Part shown: piece by piece, positions 1 to 5,574 of the stretch | Numbering within the stretch: position 1 is the stretch's first letter | Layout: each line of letters opens with the position of its first letter | Assembly (NCBI GenBank): GCA_035634055.1 | Contig: DASQDR010000187.1 | Coordinates: 1 to 5,574 of the forward strand | Source of the DNA: JAICTV01 sp035634055 | GTDB taxonomy: Bacteria > Planctomycetota > Phycisphaerae > Tepidisphaerales > Tepidisphaeraceae | DNA length: 5,574 nucleotides | Direction: 5' to 3' | Translations under genes and position numbers: made by a program | The notes under the pieces: model-generated | The model's input: the letters and a program-made list of their open reading frames with translations, nothing else | Database searches by the model: none | Told to the model about the DNA's origin: nothing

Positions 1-3000
1 CGTTTTACAACGACAGCAAGTTCGACGGGCAGAACGGCTCGTCCAACCTGACCGATCGCACGGCGATCGCCTCCGACAAGCGCCCGCTCTTCCCGGGGCA
101 GACCGCCTCGTTCGCCAACTACACGAGCTACGCCAACGGCCTGACCGGCATCATCATCGACGTCGCCGACATGAGCGTGCTGCCGCGCATCGATGACCTG
201 GAGTTCCGCGTCGGCAACGACAGCAACGTCGCCGGCTGGACGCAGGCGCCCACGCCCCTGTTCATCAACACCTACCCGGGCCGCGGCGTCGACGGCTCGA
301 CCCAGGTCACCATCATCTGGGACGAGCACGCCATCCAGAACCAGTGGCTGGAGGTGCGCGTGCTGGCCCAGCCGCACCTCAACCTGGCGCACGATACCGT
401 CTTCTACTTCGGCAACGCGATCGGCGACACCGGCGACAGCGCCAGCGACGCCGTCGTCACCTCCAACGATGCCGCCCGCGTCAGCGCCAATGCGGCCGCC
501 TCCGCAGGCGTCACGAACCTTTACGACATCAACCGCGACGGCGCGGTCAACGCGACCGACGCGAGCCTGGTCAGCGCGCACCTGACCGACCCGTCGACGG
601 CGCTGAAGCTGATCTCCCTGGGCAGCGCCCCCACCGTCGCCACCGCCGCCGGCGCGGCGCCCAGCCCCGTGACGGGCGCCACGGCGACGCTGTCTGCACG
701 CGGCGCGGACGACGCCGGCGAAGCGGGCCTGACCTACACCTGGGCCCTGGTCGGCACCCCGCCGGCGCCGGTCCTGTTCAGCGACAACGGCACCCACGCC
801 GCGCGGGACACGGTCGCGACGTTCATGATGGCCGGGTCCTACCACTTCCGCGTCACGATCGCCGACGCCCTGGGCTTCTCCGTGACCAGCGATGCCATCG
901 TGCAGGTGAACCCAGTGGCGACGAGCATCGCCGTCGAGCCGCCCGCCCCGGCGTTGGCGGCGAACACCGCGGGCGCGTTCACGGCCACCCAGTTGGACCA
1001 GTTCGGCAACCCGACGGCGGTGCAGCCGACGTTCGCGTGGTCGGTCGCCAGCGGCGGCGGGCACGTCACCTCGGCCGGCGCGTACACCGCGCCGCGGGCC
1101 GCGGGCGCGGCGACCATCCGCGCCGACGCCGGCGGCTTGTTCGGCACCGCGTCGGTCACCATCGCCTACGACGCGCTCGCGTGGTACCCGGCCGACGCGA
1201 CGTCGGGCGCTGCACTGGCGGATTCCTCTGGAAACAACCTCAACGCCACCCTCACCGGCGCGTACAGCTTCGGCGGCGGCGTGAGCGGCAACGCGCTCAA
1301 CCTGACCGGCGGCCACGCGACGCTGCCGCAGAACCTCCTGGGGAGCCTCAACGACTTCACCGTCGCCACCTGGGTGCGGCTGACGGCGCACCAGCAGTGG
1401 GCGCGCATCTTCGACTTCGGCAGCGGCGCGGCCGTCAACATGTTCCTCACCGAGACCTCCGGCGCCGGCGCGCTGCGCTTCGCCATCACCACGACCGGCG
1501 GCGGCGGCGAGCAACGCGTCGACGGCCCCGTCCTGCCGCTCAACGCCTGGACGCACCTCGCCGTCACGCTCTCGGGCAACACCGCCACGCTCTATGTCAA
1601 CGGCGCGGCGTACGCCAGCAACAACGCGATGACGCTGCACCCGACGAACCTCGGGGCGACGACGCAGAATTACCTCGGGAAGTCGCAGTACCCCGATCCC
1701 GCGCTCCAGGGCAGCATCGACGACTTCCGCATCTACAGCCGCGCGCTGGCGGCCGGCGAGGTCGCCATGCTGGCCGGCCCGAGCGTCGTCACCCCCGCCG
1801 CCGCCTTCGCTACCACCGTGACCGGCACGAGCGCCGCGCTCAGCGTCCTGGGGCACGACGTGACGGCCGGCGAGCCCGCGCTCACCTACACCTGGGCCGC
1901 CACCGGCGCGCCGCCCGCCCCGGTCAGCTTCACCGCCAACGGCACCAACGGCGGCAAGAACACCACGGCGACGTTCACCAAGGCAGGCACGTACAGCTTC
2001 CAGGTCACCATCGCCAACCCCGGCGGGCGGTCGGTCACCAGCAGCGTTACCGTCACGGTGGTGCAGACGCCCGCGGGTTTTGGCGTGACCCCGGGCGCCG
2101 CCACCGTGGAGGCCGGGCTCACCGTCGCGCTCTCCGCCGCGGTGCTCGACCAGTTCGGCGCCGCCATGGCCACCAGCAACGCCGCAACGACGTGGGCGGT
2201 CACCGCCGGCGCGGGAACCGTCCGCCCGTCGGGCGTCTTCACCGCCCCGGCGGCGGCGGGCACCGTGACCGTGACCGCCAGCGCCCCGGGCGTCGGCTCG
2301 GGCAGCGCGACGCTCACCGTGACCAACAACCTGCGCGCGTGGTTCCCCGCCGACGGCGCCGCCGGCGCCACCCTGACCGACTCGTCGGGGCAGAACCGGG
2401 ACGGCACGCTCACCGCCCCTTACGCCTACGAGCCGGGCGTGGCGGGCAACGCGTTGAACCTGGCCGGCGGCGGCGCGGCGTCGCTGCCCAACGGCATCGT
2501 CAGCGGGTTGAACGACTTCACCATCGCCACCTGGATCAAGATCGCCAACCTTCAGAACTGGGCGCGGGTCTTCGATTTTGGCACCGGCACCAACGCCTAC
2601 ATGTTCCTGACGCCGCGCTCCGACGCCGGCACGCTGCGCTTCGCGATCACCACCGCCGGCAACGGCAGCGAGCAGCGGCTGAACGGGCCGGCGATTGCCG
2701 CCAACGCGTGGACGCACGTCGCCGTCACGCTCACCGGCAACACCGGCCGGCTGTACGTAAACGGCGCGCTGGTGGCCACCAACAACGCGATGACCGTGCA
2801 CCCGACGGCGCTGGGCAGCACGACGCGAAACTACCTCGGCGATTCGCAGTTCGCGCCCGACCCGTCGCTCCAGGGCAGCATCGATGACTTCCGCATCTAC
2901 GCCCGCGCGCTGTCCGCCGCGGAGGTGACCAACCTGACCGGCCAGCGGCTCGCCTACGTCCTGAACAACCGCCTTCACGTCGACCTCGGTGGCGCGGCGG

Positions 3001-3800
3001 TCTCGCTGGCGGTGGCCGGGGGCAACGTCACCGTGACGTCGCCCGCCGAGACGCTCAGCTTCGCCGCCTCCAGCTTTGCCGACATCCTGGTCAGCGGCAC
3101 CGCCGGCGACGACGTGCTGACGCTGGCGGCGACGATGCCCAAGCCGATGACGTTCGCCGGCGGCACCGGCAGCGACGCGCTCAACGTGGCCGCCGGCGCC
3201 AGCCACACGCTGGGCGCCGACGCTTCGGCGGGCACGAGCTCGCTGGCGCTGCGCGTCGACGGGTCGCTGGTCTTCGAGTCGACGCAGCACCTCGCGTCGC
3301 TCACGGTCAACGGCACCGCCACCCTCGCCGCCGACGGCGACCGAGTGCTGCACGTCGGCACGCTGGCGGTGGCGGGAACGCTCGACCTGGCGGACAACGC
3401 GCTGATCGTCTCGTCGGGCACCCTCGGCTCGTGGACCGGGAGCAGTTACGGCGGCCTGACGGGCCTGGTCGCCACCGGCCGCAACGGCGCGGCGTGGAAC
3501 GGCAACGGCATCGTGACCTCGCGGCCGGCGGCGCAGGGGGAATCCGCCATCGCCACGCTGGGCGTCTCTCCCTCGGGCGGCGGCGTGATGGTGCGCTTCA
3601 CCTACGTCGGCGACGCTGACCTCAACGGCCGCGTCGACGGCGACGACTACTTCGTCATCGACTCGCACGTCAACGCCACCAAGGGCACCCCGGACGCCTG
3701 GGGCTGGCACCACGGCGACTTCAACTTCGACGGCCGCATCGACGGCGACGACTACTTCCTGATCGACCGCAACATCGGCCGGCAGGGCGTGGTGCAGTAA
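1..3800 (+). CDS. Large modular secreted/cell-surface protein with PKD, Ig-like, LamG and dockerin-like EF-hand domains (5' partial)
   Basis: The frame is open from the first complete codon (base 3) to TAA at 3798-3800, giving 1265 residues; the start lies upstream. The ATG at 171 is internal, because bases 3-170 encode coherent sequence of the same domain (FYNDSKFDG..., then a conserved DKRPLFPGQTASFANYTSY stretch). Domain order by base position: planctomycete-type amino-terminal module 3-500; EF-hand loop 525-560; PKD 621-914, Ig-like 915-1169, LamG 1170-1775; second PKD 1776-2072, Ig-like 2073-2324, LamG 2325-2942; beta-rich region 2943-3605 with two RTX-like motifs; paired EF-hand repeats 3609-3779. 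The protein has no cysteine in the visible part and is poor in lysine, which fits an extracellular protein. LamG domains are jelly-roll folds that often bind glycans, and PKD/Ig-like domains usually act as spacers. Adhesion or matrix binding is therefore inferred. Any enzymatic domain or signal peptide would lie upstream of the window. The family is recognised; the exact function is unknown. Confidence 0.93.
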   Translation, partial: FYNDSKFDGQNGSSNLTDRTAIASDKRPLFPGQTASFANYTSYANGLTGIIIDVADMSVLPRIDDLEFRVGNDSNVAGWTQAPTPLFINTYPGRGVDGSTQVTIIWDEHAIQNQWLEVRVLAQPHLNLAHDTVFYFGNAIGDTGDSASDAVVTSNDAARVSANAAASAGVTNLYDINRDGAVNATDASLVSAHLTDPSTALKLISLGSAPTVATAAGAAPSPVTGATATLSARGADDAGEAGLTYTWALVGTPPAPVLFSDNGTHAARDTVATFMMAGSYHFRVTIADALGFSVTSDAIVQVNPVATSIAVEPPAPALAANTAGAFTATQLDQFGNPTAVQPTFAWSVASGGGHVTSAGAYTAPRAAGAATIRADAGGLFGTASVTIAYDALAWYPADATSGAALADSSGNNLNATLTGAYSFGGGVSGNALNLTGGHATLPQNLLGSLNDFTVATWVRLTAHQQWARIFDFGSGAAVNMFLTETSGAGALRFAITTTGGGGEQRVDGPVLPLNAWTHLAVTLSGNTATLYVNGAAYASNNAMTLHPTNLGATTQNYLGKSQYPDPALQGSIDDFRIYSRALAAGEVAMLAGPSVVTPAAAFATTVTGTSAALSVLGHDVTAGEPALTYTWAATGAPPAPVSFTANGTNGGKNTTATFTKAGTYSFQVTIANPGGRSVTSSVTVTVVQTPAGFGVTPGAATVEAGLTVALSAAVLDQFGAAMATSNAATTWAVTAGAGTVRPSGVFTAPAAAGTVTVTASAPGVGSGSATLTVTNNLRAWFPADGAAGATLTDSSGQNRDGTLTAPYAYEPGVAGNALNLAGGGAASLPNGIVSGLNDFTIATWIKIANLQNWARVFDFGTGTNAYMFLTPRSDAGTLRFAITTAGNGSEQRLNGPAIAANAWTHVAVTLTGNTGRLYVNGALVATNNAMTVHPTALGSTTRNYLGDSQFAPDPSLQGSIDDFRIYARALSAAEVTNLTGQRLAYVLNNRLHVDLGGAAVSLAVAGGNVTVTSPAETLSFAASSFADILVSGTAGDDVLTLAATMPKPMTFAGGTGSDALNVAAGASHTLGADASAGTSSLALRVDGSLVFESTQHLASLTVNGTATLAADGDRVLHVGTLAVAGTLDLADNALIVSSGTLGSWTGSSYGGLTGLVATGRNGAAWNGNGIVTSRPAAQGESAIATLGVSPSGGGVMVRFTYVGDADLNGRVDGDDYFVIDSHVNATKGTPDAWGWHHGDFNFDGRIDGDDYFLIDRNIGRQGVVQ
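525..560 (+). other. Single dockerin-like EF-hand loop inside the surface protein
   Basis: The loop reads DINRDGAVNATD, with Asp/Asn at positions 1, 3, 5, 9 and 12 of a 12-residue calcium loop and Gly at position 6, the pattern of a type I dockerin half-repeat. It directly follows the module ending in FYFGNAIGDTGDS and precedes the first PKD domain. In planctomycete proteins I recall this module being followed by exactly such a loop, so it is probably part of that module and not a cohesin-binding dockerin. Calcium binding is inferred from the side chains only. Confidence 0.72.
621..1775 (+). repeat. Domain block copy 1: PKD + Ig-like + LamG
   Basis: This is the first of two tandem protein-level repeats. 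The PKD part (621-914) carries LTYTWALVG, PPAPV, a DNGTHAA turn and GSYHFRVTIAD. The Ig-like part (915-1169) carries LDQFGNP, FAWSVASGGG and AYTAP, as in bacterial Big-type domains. The LamG part (1170-1775) carries AWYPAD, DSSGN, NDFTVATWV (from 1350), WTHLAVTLSGN (from 1548), LYVNG and GSIDDFRIYSRAL. Each element has a counterpart at the same place in copy 2. The LamG portion is the best conserved of the three between copies. Confidence 0.88.
1776..2942 (+). repeat. Domain block copy 2: PKD + Ig-like + LamG
   Basis: This is the second copy, abutting the first. The PKD part (1776-2072) has LTYTWAATG, PPAPVSFTANGTN and GTYSFQVTIA. The Ig-like part (2073-2324) has LDQFGAA, TWAVTAGAGTV and FTAPAAAGT. 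The LamG part (2325-2942) has AWFPAD, DSSGQN, NDFTIATWI (from 2511), WTHVAVTLTGN (from 2709), LYVNG and GSIDDFRIYARAL. The copies still agree at DNA level in places: bases 1704-1736 and 2868-2900 differ at one of 33 positions. Length differs from copy 1 by 12 bases, a net four codons, so the reading frame is kept. Confidence 0.88.
3096..3188 (+). other. Two degenerate RTX-like nonapeptide motifs in the beta-rich region
   Basis: GTAGDDVLTL (from base 3096) and GGTGSDALNV (from base 3159) resemble the GGxGxDxLx calcium-binding nonapeptide of RTX proteins, but there are only two, 21 residues apart, and not in a continuous array. They sit in a beta-rich stretch (about 2943-3605) that includes repeated strands such as SLTVNGTATL and TLAVAGTLDLADNAL, suggestive of a parallel beta structure. 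Planctomycete surface proteins often have such isolated GDD/GGxGxD turns. Calcium binding here is uncertain. Confidence 0.5.
3609..3779 (+). repeat. Carboxyl-terminal pair of dockerin-like EF-hand repeats
   Basis: There are two repeats with a 105-base period. The first loop is DADLNGRVDGDD (from base 3612) and the second is DFNFDGRIDGDD (from base 3717); both are followed by YF, a hydrophobic pair and ID. Asp/Asn occupy loop positions 1, 3, 5, 9 and 12, so calcium binding is plausible. Twenty bases are identical between copies (3634-3653 and 3739-3758). The gene ends about 20 bases after the second repeat. A pair of such repeats with a Trp/Gly-rich linker at the extreme carboxyl end is a form I recall from Phycisphaerae secreted proteins. 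No transmembrane helix, LPXTG or PEP-CTERM-like tail follows. Confidence 0.85.
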
Positions 3801-3837
3801 CGGCACTGGCACGGCGCGCGGTCGGCGCACCATCCGC

Positions 3838-3850
3838 TAGAATCCCGGCC
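3838..3850 (+). promoter_or_regulatory. Putative -10 element (TAGAAT) implying a leaderless helicase transcript
   Basis: TAGAAT at 3838-3843 matches the bacterial -10 consensus TATAAT at five of six positions and is the most AT-rich patch in a very GC-rich gap. Seven bases separate it from the GTG at 3851, the usual distance from a -10 box to the transcription start, so the mRNA could begin at or within a base of the start codon. No Shine-Dalgarno-like purine run lies 5-12 bases before the GTG. I see no convincing -35 hexamer 16-18 bases upstream. The rest of the 50-base gap (3801-3850) shows no clear terminator hairpin with a T-run. Confidence 0.42.
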
Positions 3851-5574
3851 GTGACCTCGCGCGAAGACATCGTTTTGGAGTACCTCGAGCGCCTGCCCTA
3901 CGCGCCCTACCCGGTGCAGGAGGAGGCGATGTACGCGTGGGCGGCGGCGGAGCACGGCGTGCTGCTGGCGGCGCCGACCGGCACGGGCAAGACGCTGGTC
4001 GCCGAGGCGGCGGTCTACGAGGGGCTGCGGAGCGGCACGGGCGTCTACTACTCCACGCCGCTGATCGCGCTGACCGACCAGAAGCTGCTCGAGCTCCAGG
4101 ATACGGTTGCCCGATGGGGTTATCCGCGCGACAGCGTCGGCCTGGTCACCGGGCACCGGACCGTCAACCCGGACGCGCCGGTGAAGGTGGTGGTGGCCGA
4201 GGTGCTGCTCAACCGCCTGCTCCACCCAGAGGCGTTCGACTTCTCCGCCGTGGGGGCGGTGGTGATGGACGAGTTTCACAACTTCAACGAGCCGCAGCGC
4301 GGGATCGTCTGGGAGCTGGCGCTGTCGCTGCTGCCGCGGCACGTGCGGGTGATGCTGCTGTCGGCCACGGTCGGGGCGGCGCACGAGTTCGTGAACTGGA
4401 TGGCGCGCAGCCTCGATCGGCGCGTGACGCTGGTGGAGGGGCGCGAGCGCAAGGTCCCGCTGCACTTCCACTGGGTGGGCGACGAGCTGCTGCCGGATTT
4501 TCTGGAGCGGGTGGCGCAGGGCCACGACGCGCGCACGCCGGCCCTGGTCTTCTGCTTTGACCGCAACGTCTGCTGGGACACCGCCGAGGTCCTGAAGGGG
4601 AAGGACCTGTTTGCCGCCGGGCAGCGCCAGGCGCTATTGGACCGGCTGGAGGCGTTCGATTTTTCGGTCGGGTCGGGCAACAAGCTGCGGGCGTTCCTGG
4701 CGCGCGGGATCGGGGTCCATCATGCCGGGCTGCTGCCGCGCTACCGCCGGGTGGTCGAGACGCTTTTCCAGGAAAAGCTGCTGCCCATCTGCGTCTGCAC
4801 CGAGACGCTGGCGGCCGGGATCAACCTGCCGGCCCGCTCGGTCGTGCTGACGACGCTGGTGAAGGGCCCGCGCGACAAGAAGCGGCTGATCGACGCCAGC
4901 AGCGCGCAGCAGATGTTCGGCCGCGCCGGCCGGCCGCAGTTTGACACCGAGGGGCACGTGTTCGCCCTGGCGCACGAGGACGACGTCAAGCTCGCGCGGT
5001 GGAAGGAGAAGTACGATTCCATCCCCGAGCAGACGAAGGACCCGGGGCTGATGAAGGCGAAGAAGGCGCTGCTGAAGAAGAAGCCGACGCGGCGCGCGGG
5101 GTTCACTTACTGGAACCCGGAGCAGTTCGCCAAGCTGCAGACGGCCCCGCCGGTGCGGCTGGCGAGCCGGGGACGGCTGACGTGGCGGTGGCTCGCCTAC
5201 CTGCTGGACGCGAACCCGCAGGTCGAGCCGATCCGCGACGTCATCCGCCGCCGCCTGATGGACCCGCCGACGATCGAGGCGGAGCTGAAGCGGCTGACGA
5301 AAATGCTCGTGACGCTCGGGCACCTGGGCGTCGTCACCCTGGACCCGCCCCCGCCGCCCAGTTGGCAGCAGGCGGTCAAGCCGGTCGGCGCGCCGCTGCC
5401 GGCGCCGGTGGAAGCGGACGCGGATGACGAGGACGCGCCCGCGGCGGCGGAGGGCGCGACCGACGCGGGCGACCCGACGCGCGCCGCGCCCGCGCCCGCG
5501 GCGTTCGGGGAGTTGCTCGGGCGGCTCACGATGGGCGACCAGGTGGGCGCGGCCGTCGCCGCCGCGCGTTCCAC
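3851..5574 (+). CDS. Ski2-like superfamily 2 DExH-box RNA helicase (3' partial)
   Basis: The frame is open from GTG at 3851 to the window end: 574 complete codons, no stop. Residues counted from the GTG: Q-motif-like YPVQEEA (20-26), Walker A APTGTGKT (41-48), motif Ia TPLIAL (69-74), GLVTGH (97-102), Walker B/motif II DEFH (140-143), motif III SAT (171-173), GVHHAGLLPRY (288-298), motif V TETLAAGINLPAR (317-329) and motif VI QQMFGRAGRP (353-362). The HHAGL segment and the Q..GRAGRP form point to the Ski2/Mtr4 branch, which unwinds RNA using ATP. A basic stretch (402-415), a probable winged helix (about 440-498), five prolines (499-503) and an Ala/Pro/Asp-rich linker follow. The GTG is preferred over ATG at 3929, which would remove the YPVQEEA motif. 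The product is presumably cytoplasmic and involved in RNA processing or decay; the substrate is unknown. DNA unwinding, as by Hel308-type relatives, is the main alternative. A carboxyl-terminal ratchet domain is not visible. Confidence 0.92.
   Translation, partial: MTSREDIVLEYLERLPYAPYPVQEEAMYAWAAAEHGVLLAAPTGTGKTLVAEAAVYEGLRSGTGVYYSTPLIALTDQKLLELQDTVARWGYPRDSVGLVTGHRTVNPDAPVKVVVAEVLLNRLLHPEAFDFSAVGAVVMDEFHNFNEPQRGIVWELALSLLPRHVRVMLLSATVGAAHEFVNWMARSLDRRVTLVEGRERKVPLHFHWVGDELLPDFLERVAQGHDARTPALVFCFDRNVCWDTAEVLKGKDLFAAGQRQALLDRLEAFDFSVGSGNKLRAFLARGIGVHHAGLLPRYRRVVETLFQEKLLPICVCTETLAAGINLPARSVVLTTLVKGPRDKKRLIDASSAQQMFGRAGRPQFDTEGHVFALAHEDDVKLARWKEKYDSIPEQTKDPGLMKAKKALLKKKPTRRAGFTYWNPEQFAKLQTAPPVRLASRGRLTWRWLAYLLDANPQVEPIRDVIRRRLMDPPTIEAELKRLTKMLVTLGHLGVVTLDPPPPPSWQQAVKPVGAPLPAPVEADADDEDAPAAAEGATDAGDPTRAAPAPAAFGELLGRLTMGDQVGAAVAAARS

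Noticed and set aside
344..2887. 847-codon open frame overlapping the surface-protein gene in another + frame
   Set aside because: The translation is an Arg/Gly/His/Pro-rich low-complexity shadow with no recognisable domain, as expected when a GCC/GGC-rich gene is read one base out of frame.
171..3800. ATG at 171 as the true start of the surface-protein gene
   Set aside because: The frame is open to the left edge and bases 3-170 encode sequence that belongs to the same conserved module, with no ribosome-binding site before 171. The gene is 5' truncated by the window.
3..3800. Autotransporter or dockerin-bearing cellulosomal enzyme
   Set aside because: No carboxyl-terminal beta-barrel is present, no catalytic glycosidase domain is visible, and the EF-hand pair fits the planctomycete form better than a clostridial dockerin.
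3801..3850. Rho-independent terminator between the two genes
   Set aside because: The gap is GC-rich with short self-complementary patches such as GCGCGC, but I find no stable stem followed by a T-run.
3752..4525. 257-codon open frame on the - strand over the helicase start
   Set aside because: It runs antisense across the helicase Walker A and Walker B motifs, is rich in His/Arg/Gln/Leu without domain features, and is a high-GC shadow.
3937..4560. 207-codon + strand open frame within the helicase gene
   Set aside because: It overlaps the helicase core in a different frame and its product is Gly/Ala/Arg-rich with no motif; the frame starting at 3851 carries all helicase motifs.
4634..5574. 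Several - strand and + strand open frames over the second half of the helicase
   Set aside because: All overlap the helicase frame, have compositionally biased translations and lack domains or plausible translation starts.
3851..5574. Helicase as a component of a CRISPR, DISARM-like or other defence system
   Set aside because: No HD nuclease, methyltransferase, nuclease or CRISPR repeat is present in the window, and the motif set fits a Ski2-like RNA helicase. The only visible neighbour is a structural surface protein.

Overview
The window is high-GC bacterial DNA carrying two co-directional genes on the + strand, both cut by the window edges. The large extracellular protein, built from domain types and wording that I recognise as common in planctomycete surface proteins (an FYN...FDG amino-terminal module, PKD and Ig-like domains, LamG domains, and a GDANLDG/DGDDYF-type paired EF-hand carboxyl end), points to a planctomycete, most likely of the class Phycisphaerae. 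The helicase that follows also has a form I associate with that phylum. This placement rests on remembered family resemblance and was not searched.

Layout: bases 1-3800 are the 3' part of a very large secreted or cell-surface gene (1265 codons visible, start outside the window). In order it encodes an amino-terminal planctomycete-type module, one dockerin-like EF-hand loop, two tandem copies of a PKD/Ig-like/LamG block, a beta-rich region with two RTX-like motifs, and two EF-hand (dockerin-like) repeats just before the stop. Bases 3801-3850 are a short intergenic gap with a TAGAAT element placed so that transcription could start at or next to the next start codon. Bases 3851-5574 are the first 574 codons of a Ski2-like superfamily 2 RNA helicase with a GTG start. 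It has all the main helicase motifs, a probable winged-helix region and a low-complexity acidic tail, and its 3' end lies outside the window.

The two genes do not obviously work together. One product is predicted to act outside the cell in calcium-dependent adhesion or glycan binding, the other in cytoplasmic RNA metabolism. The putative promoter in the gap and a difference in synonymous codon use both suggest they are independent units that happen to be adjacent. I see no RNA genes, mobile elements, CRISPR arrays or defence-system signatures, and no convincing sign of a novel system. The points worth a second look are the duplicated domain block, the cysteine-free composition, the carboxyl-terminal EF-hand pair as a possible sorting signal, and the probable leaderless start of the helicase.
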